Shown piece after piece: positions 26,806-35,790 of a stretch of 64,000 bases of DNA. Position 1 is the first letter of the stretch; each line of letters begins with the position of its first letter. The position numbers were made by a program, and so were the translations under genes. The notes below the pieces were generated by a model that worked only from the letters and a program-made list of their open reading frames with translations, ran no database searches and was not told the DNA's origin. Source of the DNA: UBA6107 sp964533735 (GTDB lineage: Bacteria; Chloroflexota; Anaerolineae; Anaerolineales; Anaerolineaceae); NCBI GenBank assembly GCA_964533735.1, contig CAZHMD010000002.1:62001-126000 (forward strand), given 5' to 3'.

Positions 26806-27640
26806 CTATCGACTTTCCACAAATTTGACCCGAGCCTTCATTTACATCGTGCTAATCCTTCTGGTGATCATTACGATTGTCCCCATCTGGATGCTTATTG
26901 TTAACGCCACGCGCTCAACCACTGAGATTCAAAACGGGATTAGCCTGATCCCCAGCACACACATGTTCGAAAACTACCGCGTACTGCTCAGCAAAGGGCT
27001 GAATCTGCCAAGAGGTTTTCTCAACAGTCTGCAGATTTCCGTTTTGACCACAATCGTTACCGTTTATTTTTCCATGCTCACAGCCTATGGGCTTGTAGCG
27101 TACGAGTTTAAAGGTAAGAAGTTCCTCTATAACAGCATCCTGGTTTTGGTCATGATCCCAATGCAGTTGTCCATTATCGGATTCTTCAGGTTCATGTCAA
27201 AACTTGGGCTTACCGATTCTTACGCTTCCTTGATATTGCCTAGCATCGCATCTGCAGCTTCTGTTTTCTTTTCGAAACAATACCTCGAATCCATCATTCT
27301 TCAAGATCTCATTGACGCTGGACGCATAGACGGATGCAGCGAATTAGGGATTTTTCATAAGATCATGTTCCCCATTGCGGCGCCGGGTGCATTTACCTTG
27401 GGCATCTTCGCCTTTGTAGGATCGTGGAACAATTTCTTCAATGCCTACATTCTGATCACCTCCCGCGACAAATACACCTTGCCAATGTTGATCCAGACCT
27501 TGCGCGGTGATGTGTACCGTCCGGAATTTGGTGCCATTTACCTGGGGCTCGCCGCGTCCGTAATACCGATCATCATCATTTACTTCCTCTTCTCCCGTTA
27601 CATTGTGAATGGCATCTCCATGGGAGCAGTAAAAGAGTAG
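26798..27640 (+). CDS. Sugar ABC transporter permease (MalG-type)
   Basis: 280 residues, six hydrophobic segments, with the EAA-type loop DLIDAGRIDGCSELGIFHKI in the usual place about 95 residues from the end. It overlaps the first permease by 8 bases and has GGGAGGT upstream of its ATG. No gene for the ATP-hydrolysing subunit is present in this operon, so the pair probably uses a shared MsmX/MsmK-type ATPase from elsewhere in the genome, as is common in CUT1 systems. Confidence 0.94.
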   Translation: MRNYRLSTNLTRAFIYIVLILLVIITIVPIWMLIVNATRSTTEIQNGISLIPSTHMFENYRVLLSKGLNLPRGFLNSLQISVLTTIVTVYFSMLTAYGLVAYEFKGKKFLYNSILVLVMIPMQLSIIGFFRFMSKLGLTDSYASLILPSIASAASVFFSKQYLESIILQDLIDAGRIDGCSELGIFHKIMFPIAAPGAFTLGIFAFVGSWNNFFNAYILITSRDKYTLPMLIQTLRGDVYRPEFGAIYLGLAASVIPIIIIYFLFSRYIVNGISMGAVKE

Positions 27641-27697
27641 CACTGCAGGGCGTCTACCAAAAATTAATAGATCAACTCGGCATACAAGAGGCAGTGA

Positions 27698-30154
27698 ATG
27701 CGTTTCGGTTACTTCGATGACTCTAAGCGTGAATATGTAATCCAGCAGCCTGATACCCCCCTGCCATGGATCAATTACCTGGGGTCTGAAGCTTTTTTTG
27801 GACTCATCTCCAATACAGGTGGCGGCTACACCTTTTTCCGGGATGCGCGTTTGCGCCGGCTCACCCGTTATCGCTACAACAATGCGCCCCTTGATCAGGG
27901 CAGCCGTTTCCTCTACATCCGCGATAATGCGTCTGCCGCAACGGATTACTGGTCACCCGTCTGGCAGCCGACGCGAACCCCTCTCGATTCTTACGAATGC
28001 CGGCATGGACTCGGATATACCAAAATTAGTTCAATGCGTTCCGCTATCCAATGCGATACCAGGTACTTCATTCCTCCTGGTGAGAACGTCGAAATCTGGG
28101 AGGTGATCCTCACCAACCAGCGCAAAGTAGAGGCTGACCTCTCCCTTTTCTCTGCGGTTGAATTCTGCCTGTGGGACGCCCAGGATGATGCCAACAACTT
28201 CCAGCGTAACTACTCCATCGGTGAAGTGGAAGTGGAAGAGGGTGTCATCTACCACAAGTCGGAATACCGCGAACGGCGCAGCCATTTCGCGTATTTCGCC
28301 TGTTCGGAGCCCGCCGCGGGTTTTGACACCCAGCGTGAGGATTTCCTCGGACCATACCGCGGTTGGGATGCCCCATTGGCAGTTGAGCGCGGTCACACCG
28401 TCAACTCCATGGCAACCGGCTGGCAGCCCATTGGGGCGCATCAGGTATCTGTAAAACTCCAGCCCGGTGAATCGCGCCGGATCATTTTCCTGCTCGGATA
28501 TCATGAGAATCCAGTATCAGAAAAATTCGATCCACCAGGTTCGCAGACGCTTAACAAAAAATCCGTCAAACCCATTTTTTCACGCTTTCTCCAGCCGGGG
28601 GAGGTTGATAAGGCATTTAGCGGATTGGCTGGGTATTGGGAAAAGACCCTCTCCCGTTTCCAGGTATCCACTGCTAACATCCATACCGACCGCATGGTAA
28701 ACATCTGGAATGCCTACCAGATGATGATCACCTTCAATTTCTCGCGCTCCGCCTCTTACTTTGAATCAGGGGTCGGGCGCGGTATGGGGTTCCGTGACTC
28801 CAACCAGGACCTGCTTGGCTTTATGCACCTGGTACCCGAAAGCGCCCGCGAACGCATCCTCGACCTGGCTGCCACGCAGCTTCCCAGCGGCGGAGCATAC
28901 CACCAGTACCAACCCATGACGAAAGTTGGCAACAATGATATCGGTGGCAATTTCAACGATGACCCGTTATGGTTGGTGCTTTCTGTAGCAGCTTACCTCA
29001 AAGAAACGGGTGACTGGTCGATCCTCGACACCCAGGTTCCTTTCGATAACAAACCCGGAAGCGAAGCTCCCTTATATGTTCACCTTCAGCGCTCGATCCA
29101 GTATACCCTCGACCGCCTTGGACCGCATGGGCTGCCTCTCATCGGACGGGCAGACTGGAATGACTGCCTCAATCTCAATTGTTTTTCGGATACTCCCGGG
29201 CAATCCTTCCAGACGACCACCAGCAAAGATGGCACCGTCGCCGAAAGCGTCTTTATCGCCGGCTTGTTTGTGTTGGCATCCACTGAAATGGAAGAGATAG
29301 CCAGGAGGAGAGCCGATACCACTCAATCAGAAGAGCTTCACCGTGCACGCCTGGAAATGGAGAAGGTAATCGAATCTGCGGGCTGGGATGGAGAATGGTT
29401 CCGCCGCGCTTATGATGATTTCGGTCAACCGCTCGGTTCAAAGGAATGCCGGGAAGGGCAGATTTTCATTGAACCTCAGGGAATTTGCGTGATGGCCGGG
29501 GTCGGTCTGGAAAACGGCAACGCTCTAAAAGCCCTCAATTCTGTTGCAGAAAGACTGGCTTTCAAGCATGGCTTAGTGCTCCTCAACCCCGCTTACAAAC
29601 AGTATTATCTCCACATAGGGGAGATTTCCTCCTACCCTCCCGGGTACAAGGAAAATGGCAGCGTCTTTTGCCATACCAACCCATGGATCATGATCGCCGA
29701 GGCGCTAACAGGAAACGGGGATAGGGCGTTTGATTATTACCAGCGCATTAATCCCTCATTCCGCGAAGACTTAAGCGAAATCCACCGCTGCGAACCTTAT
29801 GTTTACGCCCAGATGATCGCCGGCAAGGAAGCGGTTCATCCTGGTGAAGCCAAGAATTCGTGGCTCACCGGTACAGCTGCCTGGAATTATGTGGCGATCA
29901 CGCAGTGGATCTTGGGCATACGCCCTGCCTATGACGGGTTGATCATCGACCCGGTAATCCCATCTGCTTGGGTTGGATTTTCTGCTTCCCGACTTTTCCG
30001 CGGGACACACATTGAGATTATTGTGACCAATCCCGATCACTTCTGCAAAGGTGTTACTGAAATAACCTTGAACGGCATCGTTATTGCCGGGAACATGATT
30101 CCAATGGATAAGCTGGAACAGGAAAACCGGGTCGAGATAAGACTCCGCGGTTAA
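27698..30154 (+). CDS. GH94 cellobiose phosphorylase
   Basis: 818 residues, the normal length for cellobiose phosphorylase. It converts cellobiose and phosphate into glucose 1-phosphate and glucose in the cytoplasm, saving one ATP. The N-terminus (FFGLISNTGGGYTFFRDARL, YECRHGLGYTKI) and core (FESGVGRGMGFRDSNQDLLG, AYHQYQPMTKVGNNDIGGNF) are characteristic of the family as I know it. The DWND motif at 486-489 contains the catalytic acid Asp. It lies right after the importer genes, in keeping with intracellular phosphorolysis of imported cellobiose. Specificity for cellobiose over other beta-linked disaccharides is likely rather than proven. Confidence 0.95.
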   Translation: MRFGYFDDSKREYVIQQPDTPLPWINYLGSEAFFGLISNTGGGYTFFRDARLRRLTRYRYNNAPLDQGSRFLYIRDNASAATDYWSPVWQPTRTPLDSYECRHGLGYTKISSMRSAIQCDTRYFIPPGENVEIWEVILTNQRKVEADLSLFSAVEFCLWDAQDDANNFQRNYSIGEVEVEEGVIYHKSEYRERRSHFAYFACSEPAAGFDTQREDFLGPYRGWDAPLAVERGHTVNSMATGWQPIGAHQVSVKLQPGESRRIIFLLGYHENPVSEKFDPPGSQTLNKKSVKPIFSRFLQPGEVDKAFSGLAGYWEKTLSRFQVSTANIHTDRMVNIWNAYQMMITFNFSRSASYFESGVGRGMGFRDSNQDLLGFMHLVPESARERILDLAATQLPSGGAYHQYQPMTKVGNNDIGGNFNDDPLWLVLSVAAYLKETGDWSILDTQVPFDNKPGSEAPLYVHLQRSIQYTLDRLGPHGLPLIGRADWNDCLNLNCFSDTPGQSFQTTTSKDGTVAESVFIAGLFVLASTEMEEIARRRADTTQSEELHRARLEMEKVIESAGWDGEWFRRAYDDFGQPLGSKECREGQIFIEPQGICVMAGVGLENGNALKALNSVAERLAFKHGLVLLNPAYKQYYLHIGEISSYPPGYKENGSVFCHTNPWIMIAEALTGNGDRAFDYYQRINPSFREDLSEIHRCEPYVYAQMIAGKEAVHPGEAKNSWLTGTAAWNYVAITQWILGIRPAYDGLIIDPVIPSAWVGFSASRLFRGTHIEIIVTNPDHFCKGVTEITLNGIVIAGNMIPMDKLEQENRVEIRLRG

Positions 30155-30164
30155 TGGAGGAGTA

Positions 30165-30593
30165 TTGTTGGAAGAATTGATCGAAGTAAAAACATTTGAA
30201 GGTCAGGGTTTCCAGCCATTGGTATCTTTTGGATCCTGGCGGGTGGCTGCACTGCGCTACCTGGATGAAATCGCCCCTGACCGCATCGATTCAATGGAAC
30301 GCCACACTGCAACGGATGAGGTTTTCATACTTGTCGCAGGAAAAGGCATGCTAATTCTCGGAGGAAATGCTGTGCAAGTAGCTGATCCGCAAACGATTGA
30401 AATGAAAACTGGTGATATCTACAACGTAAAGAAGAACACCTGGCACACCATTGTCCTAAGTCGAAATGCCAAAGTGATCCTTGTTGAAAATGAAGGCACT
30501 GGAAAAGACAACAGTGATTACAACCTGCTTAACAGTGAGCTTCAGGGATCCCTCCAGCGGAGTGCTCGCGAGTTCCTGGAGATTGTTCCATGA
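30165..30593 (+). CDS. Cupin-domain protein, TTG start
   Basis: A 142-residue single cupin. The first cupin motif is in ERHTATDEVFILVAGKGMLIL (about 45-65) and the second in GDIYNVKKNTWHTIVL (about 85-102). The metal-binding residues look incomplete (H, E and H are recognisable), so metal binding is uncertain. There is no ATG; TTG codons at 30165 and 30168 follow GGAGGAG, and the second has the better spacing. It lies 10 bases after the phosphorylase gene and before xylA. It may be a sugar mutarotase- or isomerase-like accessory protein, but the function is not recognisable. Confidence 0.8.
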   Translation: MLEELIEVKTFEGQGFQPLVSFGSWRVAALRYLDEIAPDRIDSMERHTATDEVFILVAGKGMLILGGNAVQVADPQTIEMKTGDIYNVKKNTWHTIVLSRNAKVILVENEGTGKDNSDYNLLNSELQGSLQRSAREFLEIVP

Positions 30594-30637
30594 AGAGGTT
30601 TACCATTAAGTATTCATCTTCTCTCTCCTCTATTCTG

Positions 30638-30666
30638 GCTCCCAGCCGCGGCGGGCGACTGGGAGC
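30638..30666 (+). other. GC-rich hairpin between cupin gene and xylA
   Basis: GCTCCCAG (30638-30645) pairs with CTGGGAGC (30659-30666) around a 13-base GC-rich loop. There is no T-run, so it is more likely an mRNA processing or stability element than a terminator. The right arm contains only half of the CelR-like operator. Confidence 0.45.
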
Positions 30667-30710
30667 GATGGGGAGTGAGTGTTGTAAATTAAAGATCAAG
30701 GAGTTGTTAA

Positions 30711-31880
30711 ATGGATAAATTTACCCCCAAACCGGAGCACAAGTTTACTTTTGGTTTATGGACAGTAGGGTCAATCGGGCGTGATCCGTTTGGTGGACCG
30801 GTACGCGAGCCCAGGACTCCGGCAGAACTGGTTTACCTGCTTGGAGAGGTTGGTGCTTATGGAGTTAATTTCCACGACAATGACCTCATTCCAATCGATG
30901 CCTCGCCTGCTGAAACCGAACAGATCAAGCGGGAATTCCGTAAAGCGCTCGCCGACACCGGTTTAAAAGTCCCCATGGCAACCACAAATCTCTTCGGAGA
31001 TCCAATATTTAAGGATGGAGCCTTCACTTCTAACGATCCCAGGGTGCGCGCCTACGCACTTCAAAAGACCATGAATGCCATCGACCTCGGGGTTGAATTT
31101 GGCGCGAAGATTTACGTTTTCTGGGGCGGGCGTGAAGGCACTGAAACTGATTCCTCCAAGAGCGTTGTGGATGCCATCAAACGCAACCGTGAAGCCATGA
31201 ACTTCCTGTGCGAATATGTCCTGGATAACAAGTACCAGCTCAAGTTTGCCCTTGAAGCCAAACCCAACGAGCCGCGCGGGGATATCTTCAACCCCACCAC
31301 GGGTCATATGTTAGCCTTCATCCAAACCCTGGACCATCCTGAGATGGTCGGTGTCAATCCGGAAGTGGCTCACGAGCATATGTCTGGCCTCAATTTCATG
31401 CACAGCGTCGCCCAGGCATGGGAAGCCGGAAAACTTTTCCATATCGACCTGAATGACCAGTACCCCGGGCGCTACGATCAGGATCTGCGTTTTGGCTCAC
31501 GGGACATCAAGGCAGCTTTCTACCTGGTGAAATTCCTTGAGGATGTTGGGTATGATGGTTCCCGTCACTTTGACGCGCACGCTTACCGTAGCGAGGATTA
31601 TGCAGGAGTAAAGGACTTCGCCCGTGGATGTATGCGTACTTACCTGATGTTAAAAGAAAAGGCTGCTCAATTCAACGCGGATAAAGAAATCCAGGCGATT
31701 TTGAGTGAGAACAATAAGAGTGATCCAGCCATGGCTAAATACTTTGGCAAGTATTCAGCCGAAAACGCTTCCGCATTGAAAAACCAGTCCTTTGATCGTA
31801 ACGCCATTTCAAGCCGCGGTCTGCAGTACGAACGCCTTGATCAGTTGACCATCGATCTCCTCCTCGGCATGCGTGACTGA
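30711..31880 (+). CDS. xylA: Xylose isomerase
   Basis: 389 residues, matching the short (class I, actinobacterial-type) xylose isomerases that convert D-xylose to D-xylulose. The catalytic His55 lies in GVNFHDNDL. Metal ligands are in ALEAKPNEPRGD, NPEVAHEHMSG and HIDLNDQYPGRYDQDLRFG. The ATG follows AAGGAG at normal spacing. It sits in the same operon as xylulokinase, GH3 and GH1 genes, which implies that the imported oligosaccharides contain xylose. Class I enzymes also accept glucose, so a minor role in glucose/fructose interconversion is possible. Confidence 0.96.
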   Translation: MDKFTPKPEHKFTFGLWTVGSIGRDPFGGPVREPRTPAELVYLLGEVGAYGVNFHDNDLIPIDASPAETEQIKREFRKALADTGLKVPMATTNLFGDPIFKDGAFTSNDPRVRAYALQKTMNAIDLGVEFGAKIYVFWGGREGTETDSSKSVVDAIKRNREAMNFLCEYVLDNKYQLKFALEAKPNEPRGDIFNPTTGHMLAFIQTLDHPEMVGVNPEVAHEHMSGLNFMHSVAQAWEAGKLFHIDLNDQYPGRYDQDLRFGSRDIKAAFYLVKFLEDVGYDGSRHFDAHAYRSEDYAGVKDFARGCMRTYLMLKEKAAQFNADKEIQAILSENNKSDPAMAKYFGKYSAENASALKNQSFDRNAISSRGLQYERLDQLTIDLLLGMRD

Positions 31881-31916
31881 TATTATTTCCATCATCACAA
31901 GATTCAGCGGAGCCAC

Positions 31917-34250
31917 ATGATAAAAGTGAATAAAAACCAGATCAAACCCCGGGTTGCAGAGTTGATTTCCCGCATGACCATTGAGGAAAAACTCGCCCAG
32001 CTCGGTTCCTTTTGGGTACATGAGTTACAAAGCCAGGGGCGTCTGGATGAGAGTAAGATTTCGGACAAGCTCATCCTCGGTATCGGTCAAATCACGCGCA
32101 ACGCCGGGGCTTGTAACCTCTACCCGGTGGAGACTGCCAGGTCAGCTAATACCCTGCAGAAATTCCTCAAGGAAAAGACCAGGTTGGGCATCCCTGCCAT
32201 CATTCACGAAGAATGCTGTGCTGGAGTCATGTCCGCGGGAAGCACCATCTTTCCGCAGATGATCGGTCTGGCCAGCACATTTAAACCCGAACTTGCCCGC
32301 CAGATGACCACCGCCATCCGTCAGCAGATGCGCGCCATCGGCGCTCACCAGGGGTTGGCGCCTGTACTGGATGTAGCCCGTGACCCCCGCTGGGGTCGGG
32401 TGGAAGAGACCTTTGGTGAGGACCCCACCCTCGTCAGCCAATTTGGTGTTGCTTACATTCAGGGGTTGCAGACTGATGACCTTCGCAACGGCGTGATGGC
32501 TACCGGCAAGCATTTTGTGGGTCATTCCTTTTCCCAGGGTGGATTGAATTGCGCGCCTGTCTATTTAGGTCCGCATGACCTGTGGGACAATTACCTGGCA
32601 CCTTTTCAGGCTGCCATCCGGGATGCCGGGTTGGCTTCGATGATGAACGCCTATCCGGAACTGGATGGCGAAGTTATCGCTGCATCAAAACGCATTCTCA
32701 CGGACCTGCTGCGAGACCGCCTGGGGTTTGAAGGCTTCGTCATTTCTGATTACGAAGCAGTTATTATGATTCACAATTATCATCATGCTGCTGAATCCAG
32801 GCGCAGTGCTGCCGTAAAAGCCCTCAATGCTGGTATCGATGTTGAAGCGCCGACCATCGCCTGTTACGGTGAAGACCTGCTGGCCGCACTTAAGGCTGGT
32901 GAGGTCTCCCTCGAAACGATTGATCTTTCGGTCAGCCGGCACCTCCAAAAGAAATTTGAATTGGGTTTATTCGATAATCCGTACGTGTCAGAAGGGGATG
33001 TATTAAGTGTTTTCGAAACAGCAGAAAACCGCTCCCTGGCGTACGACATCGCCTGCCAGAGCCTCGTGCTTCTCAAGAACGACGGTCTTTTACCTCTCAA
33101 ACCATCTATCAAAAAACTAGCCGTGATCGGTCCAAATGCGTACTCAAGCCGTATCATGCAGGGAGATTATTCTTATACTGCCTCTGCGGAATTGCAGGCT
33201 TTGCTTCCTTCAGTTGATTCAGCTTTCGCGGCGGTAAGCAAAAAAGAATTGGAAAACCCGACAGTGGTCATTCCCACGCTGCTGGAAACCATCAAAAACA
33301 GGGTCTCCGCCAACACCGCTGTCACCTATTCGCTCGGTTGTGAATTAAACGCCACAGACGAAAGTGGTTTTAAGGCAGCCTTAAAGACAGCGCAGGAAGC
33401 CGATGCAGTTGTTCTCGTTTTGGGCGGTAAATCCGGGCTTGTGCCGGACTGCACCACAGGAGAATTCCGCGACGCCTCTGACCTCGGTTTGCCTGGTGTT
33501 CAGGAAAAACTCGCCCTTGAAGTGTTGGCAACAGGAAAGCCGTGCGTCCTCGTCCTGATCAATGGCAGACCAGCAGCCATCTCCTACCTGGTGAAAAAAA
33601 CACATGCCATCCTGCAAGCCTGGGTGCCGGGTGAGGAGGGTGCCCGCGCCATCACCTCCGTGCTCTTCGGTGATGTAAATCCGGGTGGAAAACTGCCCAT
33701 CTCCATCCCCCGCTCTGCCGGGCAGTTGCCGGTATTTTATAATCACAAACCATCTGGCAGGCGCTCCCAGATCTTTGGAGATTACTTCAATGAACCTGTT
33801 ACGCCATTATTCCCCTTCGGTCACGGTCTCAGCTATGCTTCATTTAATTACACAAATCTGACCCTCAACCAGAAATCACCAAAACCGGGAGAAATCATTG
33901 ATATTTCTTCTTCAATACACAACACCGGCAAGATCGCCGGGGATGAGGTTGTTCAACTGTATGTCTGTGACGAAATCGCCAGCCTTCCCAGGCCGGTGAA
34001 GGAGTTAAAAGGGTTTGTCCGCATCACCTTGTTGCCCGGCGAAACCAAAAAGGTGATATTCCATCTCCCTGTCAACCAAATGGCGTATTATGATGAAGAA
34101 TTGAACCTGGTGGTTGAGCCCGGAAATATCAAGGTGATGATTGGCAGTTCCTCTGAAGATATCCGCCTTGCAGGGGAGTTTACAATCAGCGGGAAAACCA
34201 GCGTTAAGATTCCAGGGCGCGTCTTTGTGTGCCCGGTTGAGGTCATTTAA
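31917..34250 (+). CDS. GH3 beta-glucosidase / beta-xylosidase
   Basis: 777 residues with the three-part GH3 layout: N-terminal TIM-barrel (about 1-330), alpha/beta sandwich (about 370-620) and fibronectin-III-like C-terminal domain (about 650-765). The catalytic nucleophile is D278 in VISDYEAV; KHFVGHS is the usual GH3 substrate-binding motif. There is no signal peptide, so it acts in the cytoplasm on imported oligosaccharides, releasing glucose or xylose from the non-reducing end. The neighbouring xylA and xylB favour at least partial xylosidase activity. Specificity cannot be settled from sequence alone. Confidence 0.94.
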   Translation: MIKVNKNQIKPRVAELISRMTIEEKLAQLGSFWVHELQSQGRLDESKISDKLILGIGQITRNAGACNLYPVETARSANTLQKFLKEKTRLGIPAIIHEECCAGVMSAGSTIFPQMIGLASTFKPELARQMTTAIRQQMRAIGAHQGLAPVLDVARDPRWGRVEETFGEDPTLVSQFGVAYIQGLQTDDLRNGVMATGKHFVGHSFSQGGLNCAPVYLGPHDLWDNYLAPFQAAIRDAGLASMMNAYPELDGEVIAASKRILTDLLRDRLGFEGFVISDYEAVIMIHNYHHAAESRRSAAVKALNAGIDVEAPTIACYGEDLLAALKAGEVSLETIDLSVSRHLQKKFELGLFDNPYVSEGDVLSVFETAENRSLAYDIACQSLVLLKNDGLLPLKPSIKKLAVIGPNAYSSRIMQGDYSYTASAELQALLPSVDSAFAAVSKKELENPTVVIPTLLETIKNRVSANTAVTYSLGCELNATDESGFKAALKTAQEADAVVLVLGGKSGLVPDCTTGEFRDASDLGLPGVQEKLALEVLATGKPCVLVLINGRPAAISYLVKKTHAILQAWVPGEEGARAITSVLFGDVNPGGKLPISIPRSAGQLPVFYNHKPSGRRSQIFGDYFNEPVTPLFPFGHGLSYASFNYTNLTLNQKSPKPGEIIDISSSIHNTGKIAGDEVVQLYVCDEIASLPRPVKELKGFVRITLLPGETKKVIFHLPVNQMAYYDEELNLVVEPGNIKVMIGSSSEDIRLAGEFTISGKTSVKIPGRVFVCPVEVI

Positions 34251-34267
34251 GTGGTGAATGATCACTA

Positions 34268-35764
34268 ATGGCAGCCTTTCTCGGAATTGACGTTTCGACC
34301 ACCGGAAGTAAAGCCCTGTTGGTCAATGACCAGGGGCAGGTGATTTCAACTGCTTCGTTTCCGCATACTTTGTCGACTCCCAAACCCCTTTGGTCGGAAC
34401 AGGACCCGTTGGAATGGTGGCAGGCAGCGATCAGCAGCATCAGGCTGGTATTATCGCAATCCGGGATTGATCCAAAAAACATCCAGGCAATTGGGCTCAC
34501 CGGGCAAATGCACGGTCTGGTCCTCCTGGATGAACACAGCCAGGTATTGAGACCAGCCATTTTATGGAACGATCAGCGGACGCAGGCGCAGTGTGACGAG
34601 ATTCACAGGCGTGTTGGTCTGGAAGAATTCATCCAAATCAGCGGTAATGTTGCCCTCACCGGTTTCACCGCACCAAAGATCCTCTGGGTGGCGCAAAACG
34701 AACCGGAAGTTTATGCCAGGGTTCGCCATATCCTCCTGCCAAAAGACTACATCCGTTTTCGCCTGACTGGTGAATACGCAATGGACAAAGCCGATGGGTC
34801 GGGAACAGTTCTTTTTGACTTGAAAAATCGGGACTGGTCGACACACTTGCTGGACGCTCTCGGGATTCCCCGCGATTGGATGCCCCTCACCTTTGAAGGA
34901 CCCGAGTTCACCGGCGCAATCACCCCTGAGGCAGCCAGTATCACTGGATTAATAGCGAGTACACCCATGGCAGCTGGCGGTGGTGACCAGGCAGCCGGCG
35001 CAGTCGGTGTTGGGGCGGTGGCGTCTGGGATTATCGGCTTAACTGTCGGGACGAGCGGCGTGGTATTCGCAGCCACCCCTTCTCCCCTCATCGAACCGCA
35101 GGGACGCCTGCATGCCTTTTGCCATGCCGTCCCCGGGATGTGGCACCTGATGGGCGTAATGCTCTCGGCTGCTGGCAGCCTGCAGTGGTACCGCGATTCT
35201 CTTGCTTCTGGCATCTCATTTGATGAACTCCTTCATGAGGCTGAAAGTGTTCCAGCCGGCAGTGAGGGATTGTTCTTTTTACCTTACCTCAGCGGAGAAC
35301 GCACACCGTATCCGGATCCGAATGCCCGCGGCGCATTTATTGGGCTGACGTTACGCCATTCACGTGCGCACATGACCCGGGCCGTATTGGAAGGTGTCGC
35401 TTTTGGATTGAAAGATGGCTTCACCCTCATTCAAAACGCAGGCCTTGATTCCATCCGGCAGATACGTGCCTCCGGCGGAGGTACCAAAGGTGCGCTCTGG
35501 CGTCAGATTCTTTCCTCAGTCCTTCAAAGTGAGTTGGTTACCGTCAACACCACCGAAGGGGCGGCTTTTGGAGCAGCGCTGCTTGCAGGTGTCGGGGCTG
35601 GTGCCTGGTCAGATGTGCCCGCCGCATGCGATCGCACTATCCGCGTAACTGGGCGAACAAAGCCAATAGAACAGGATGTAGAAGTTTATAAAACATCCTA
35701 TGCCTTGTACCGTGAGCTCTACCCGGCGCTAAAAACCACCTTCACAAAAATATCAGCTATTTAG
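34268..35764 (+). CDS. xylB: Xylulokinase
   Basis: A 498-residue FGGY-family kinase converting D-xylulose to D-xylulose 5-phosphate with ATP. The first phosphate-binding loop is GIDVSTTGSKALL near the N-terminus, the substrate motif GLTGQMHGLVLLD and WNDQRT are typical of xylulokinases, and the catalytic Asp is D240 in GGGDQAAGA. The ATP-binding signature of the second domain is in ASGGGTKGALW. It lies 17 bases after the GH3 gene and completes xylose entry to the pentose phosphate pathway with xylA. Confidence 0.95.
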   Translation: MAAFLGIDVSTTGSKALLVNDQGQVISTASFPHTLSTPKPLWSEQDPLEWWQAAISSIRLVLSQSGIDPKNIQAIGLTGQMHGLVLLDEHSQVLRPAILWNDQRTQAQCDEIHRRVGLEEFIQISGNVALTGFTAPKILWVAQNEPEVYARVRHILLPKDYIRFRLTGEYAMDKADGSGTVLFDLKNRDWSTHLLDALGIPRDWMPLTFEGPEFTGAITPEAASITGLIASTPMAAGGGDQAAGAVGVGAVASGIIGLTVGTSGVVFAATPSPLIEPQGRLHAFCHAVPGMWHLMGVMLSAAGSLQWYRDSLASGISFDELLHEAESVPAGSEGLFFLPYLSGERTPYPDPNARGAFIGLTLRHSRAHMTRAVLEGVAFGLKDGFTLIQNAGLDSIRQIRASGGGTKGALWRQILSSVLQSELVTVNTTEGAAFGAALLAGVGAGAWSDVPAACDRTIRVTGRTKPIEQDVEVYKTSYALYRELYPALKTTFTKISAI

Positions 35765-35790
35765 CCAACAGTCCAATTCAAAGAGGTCAT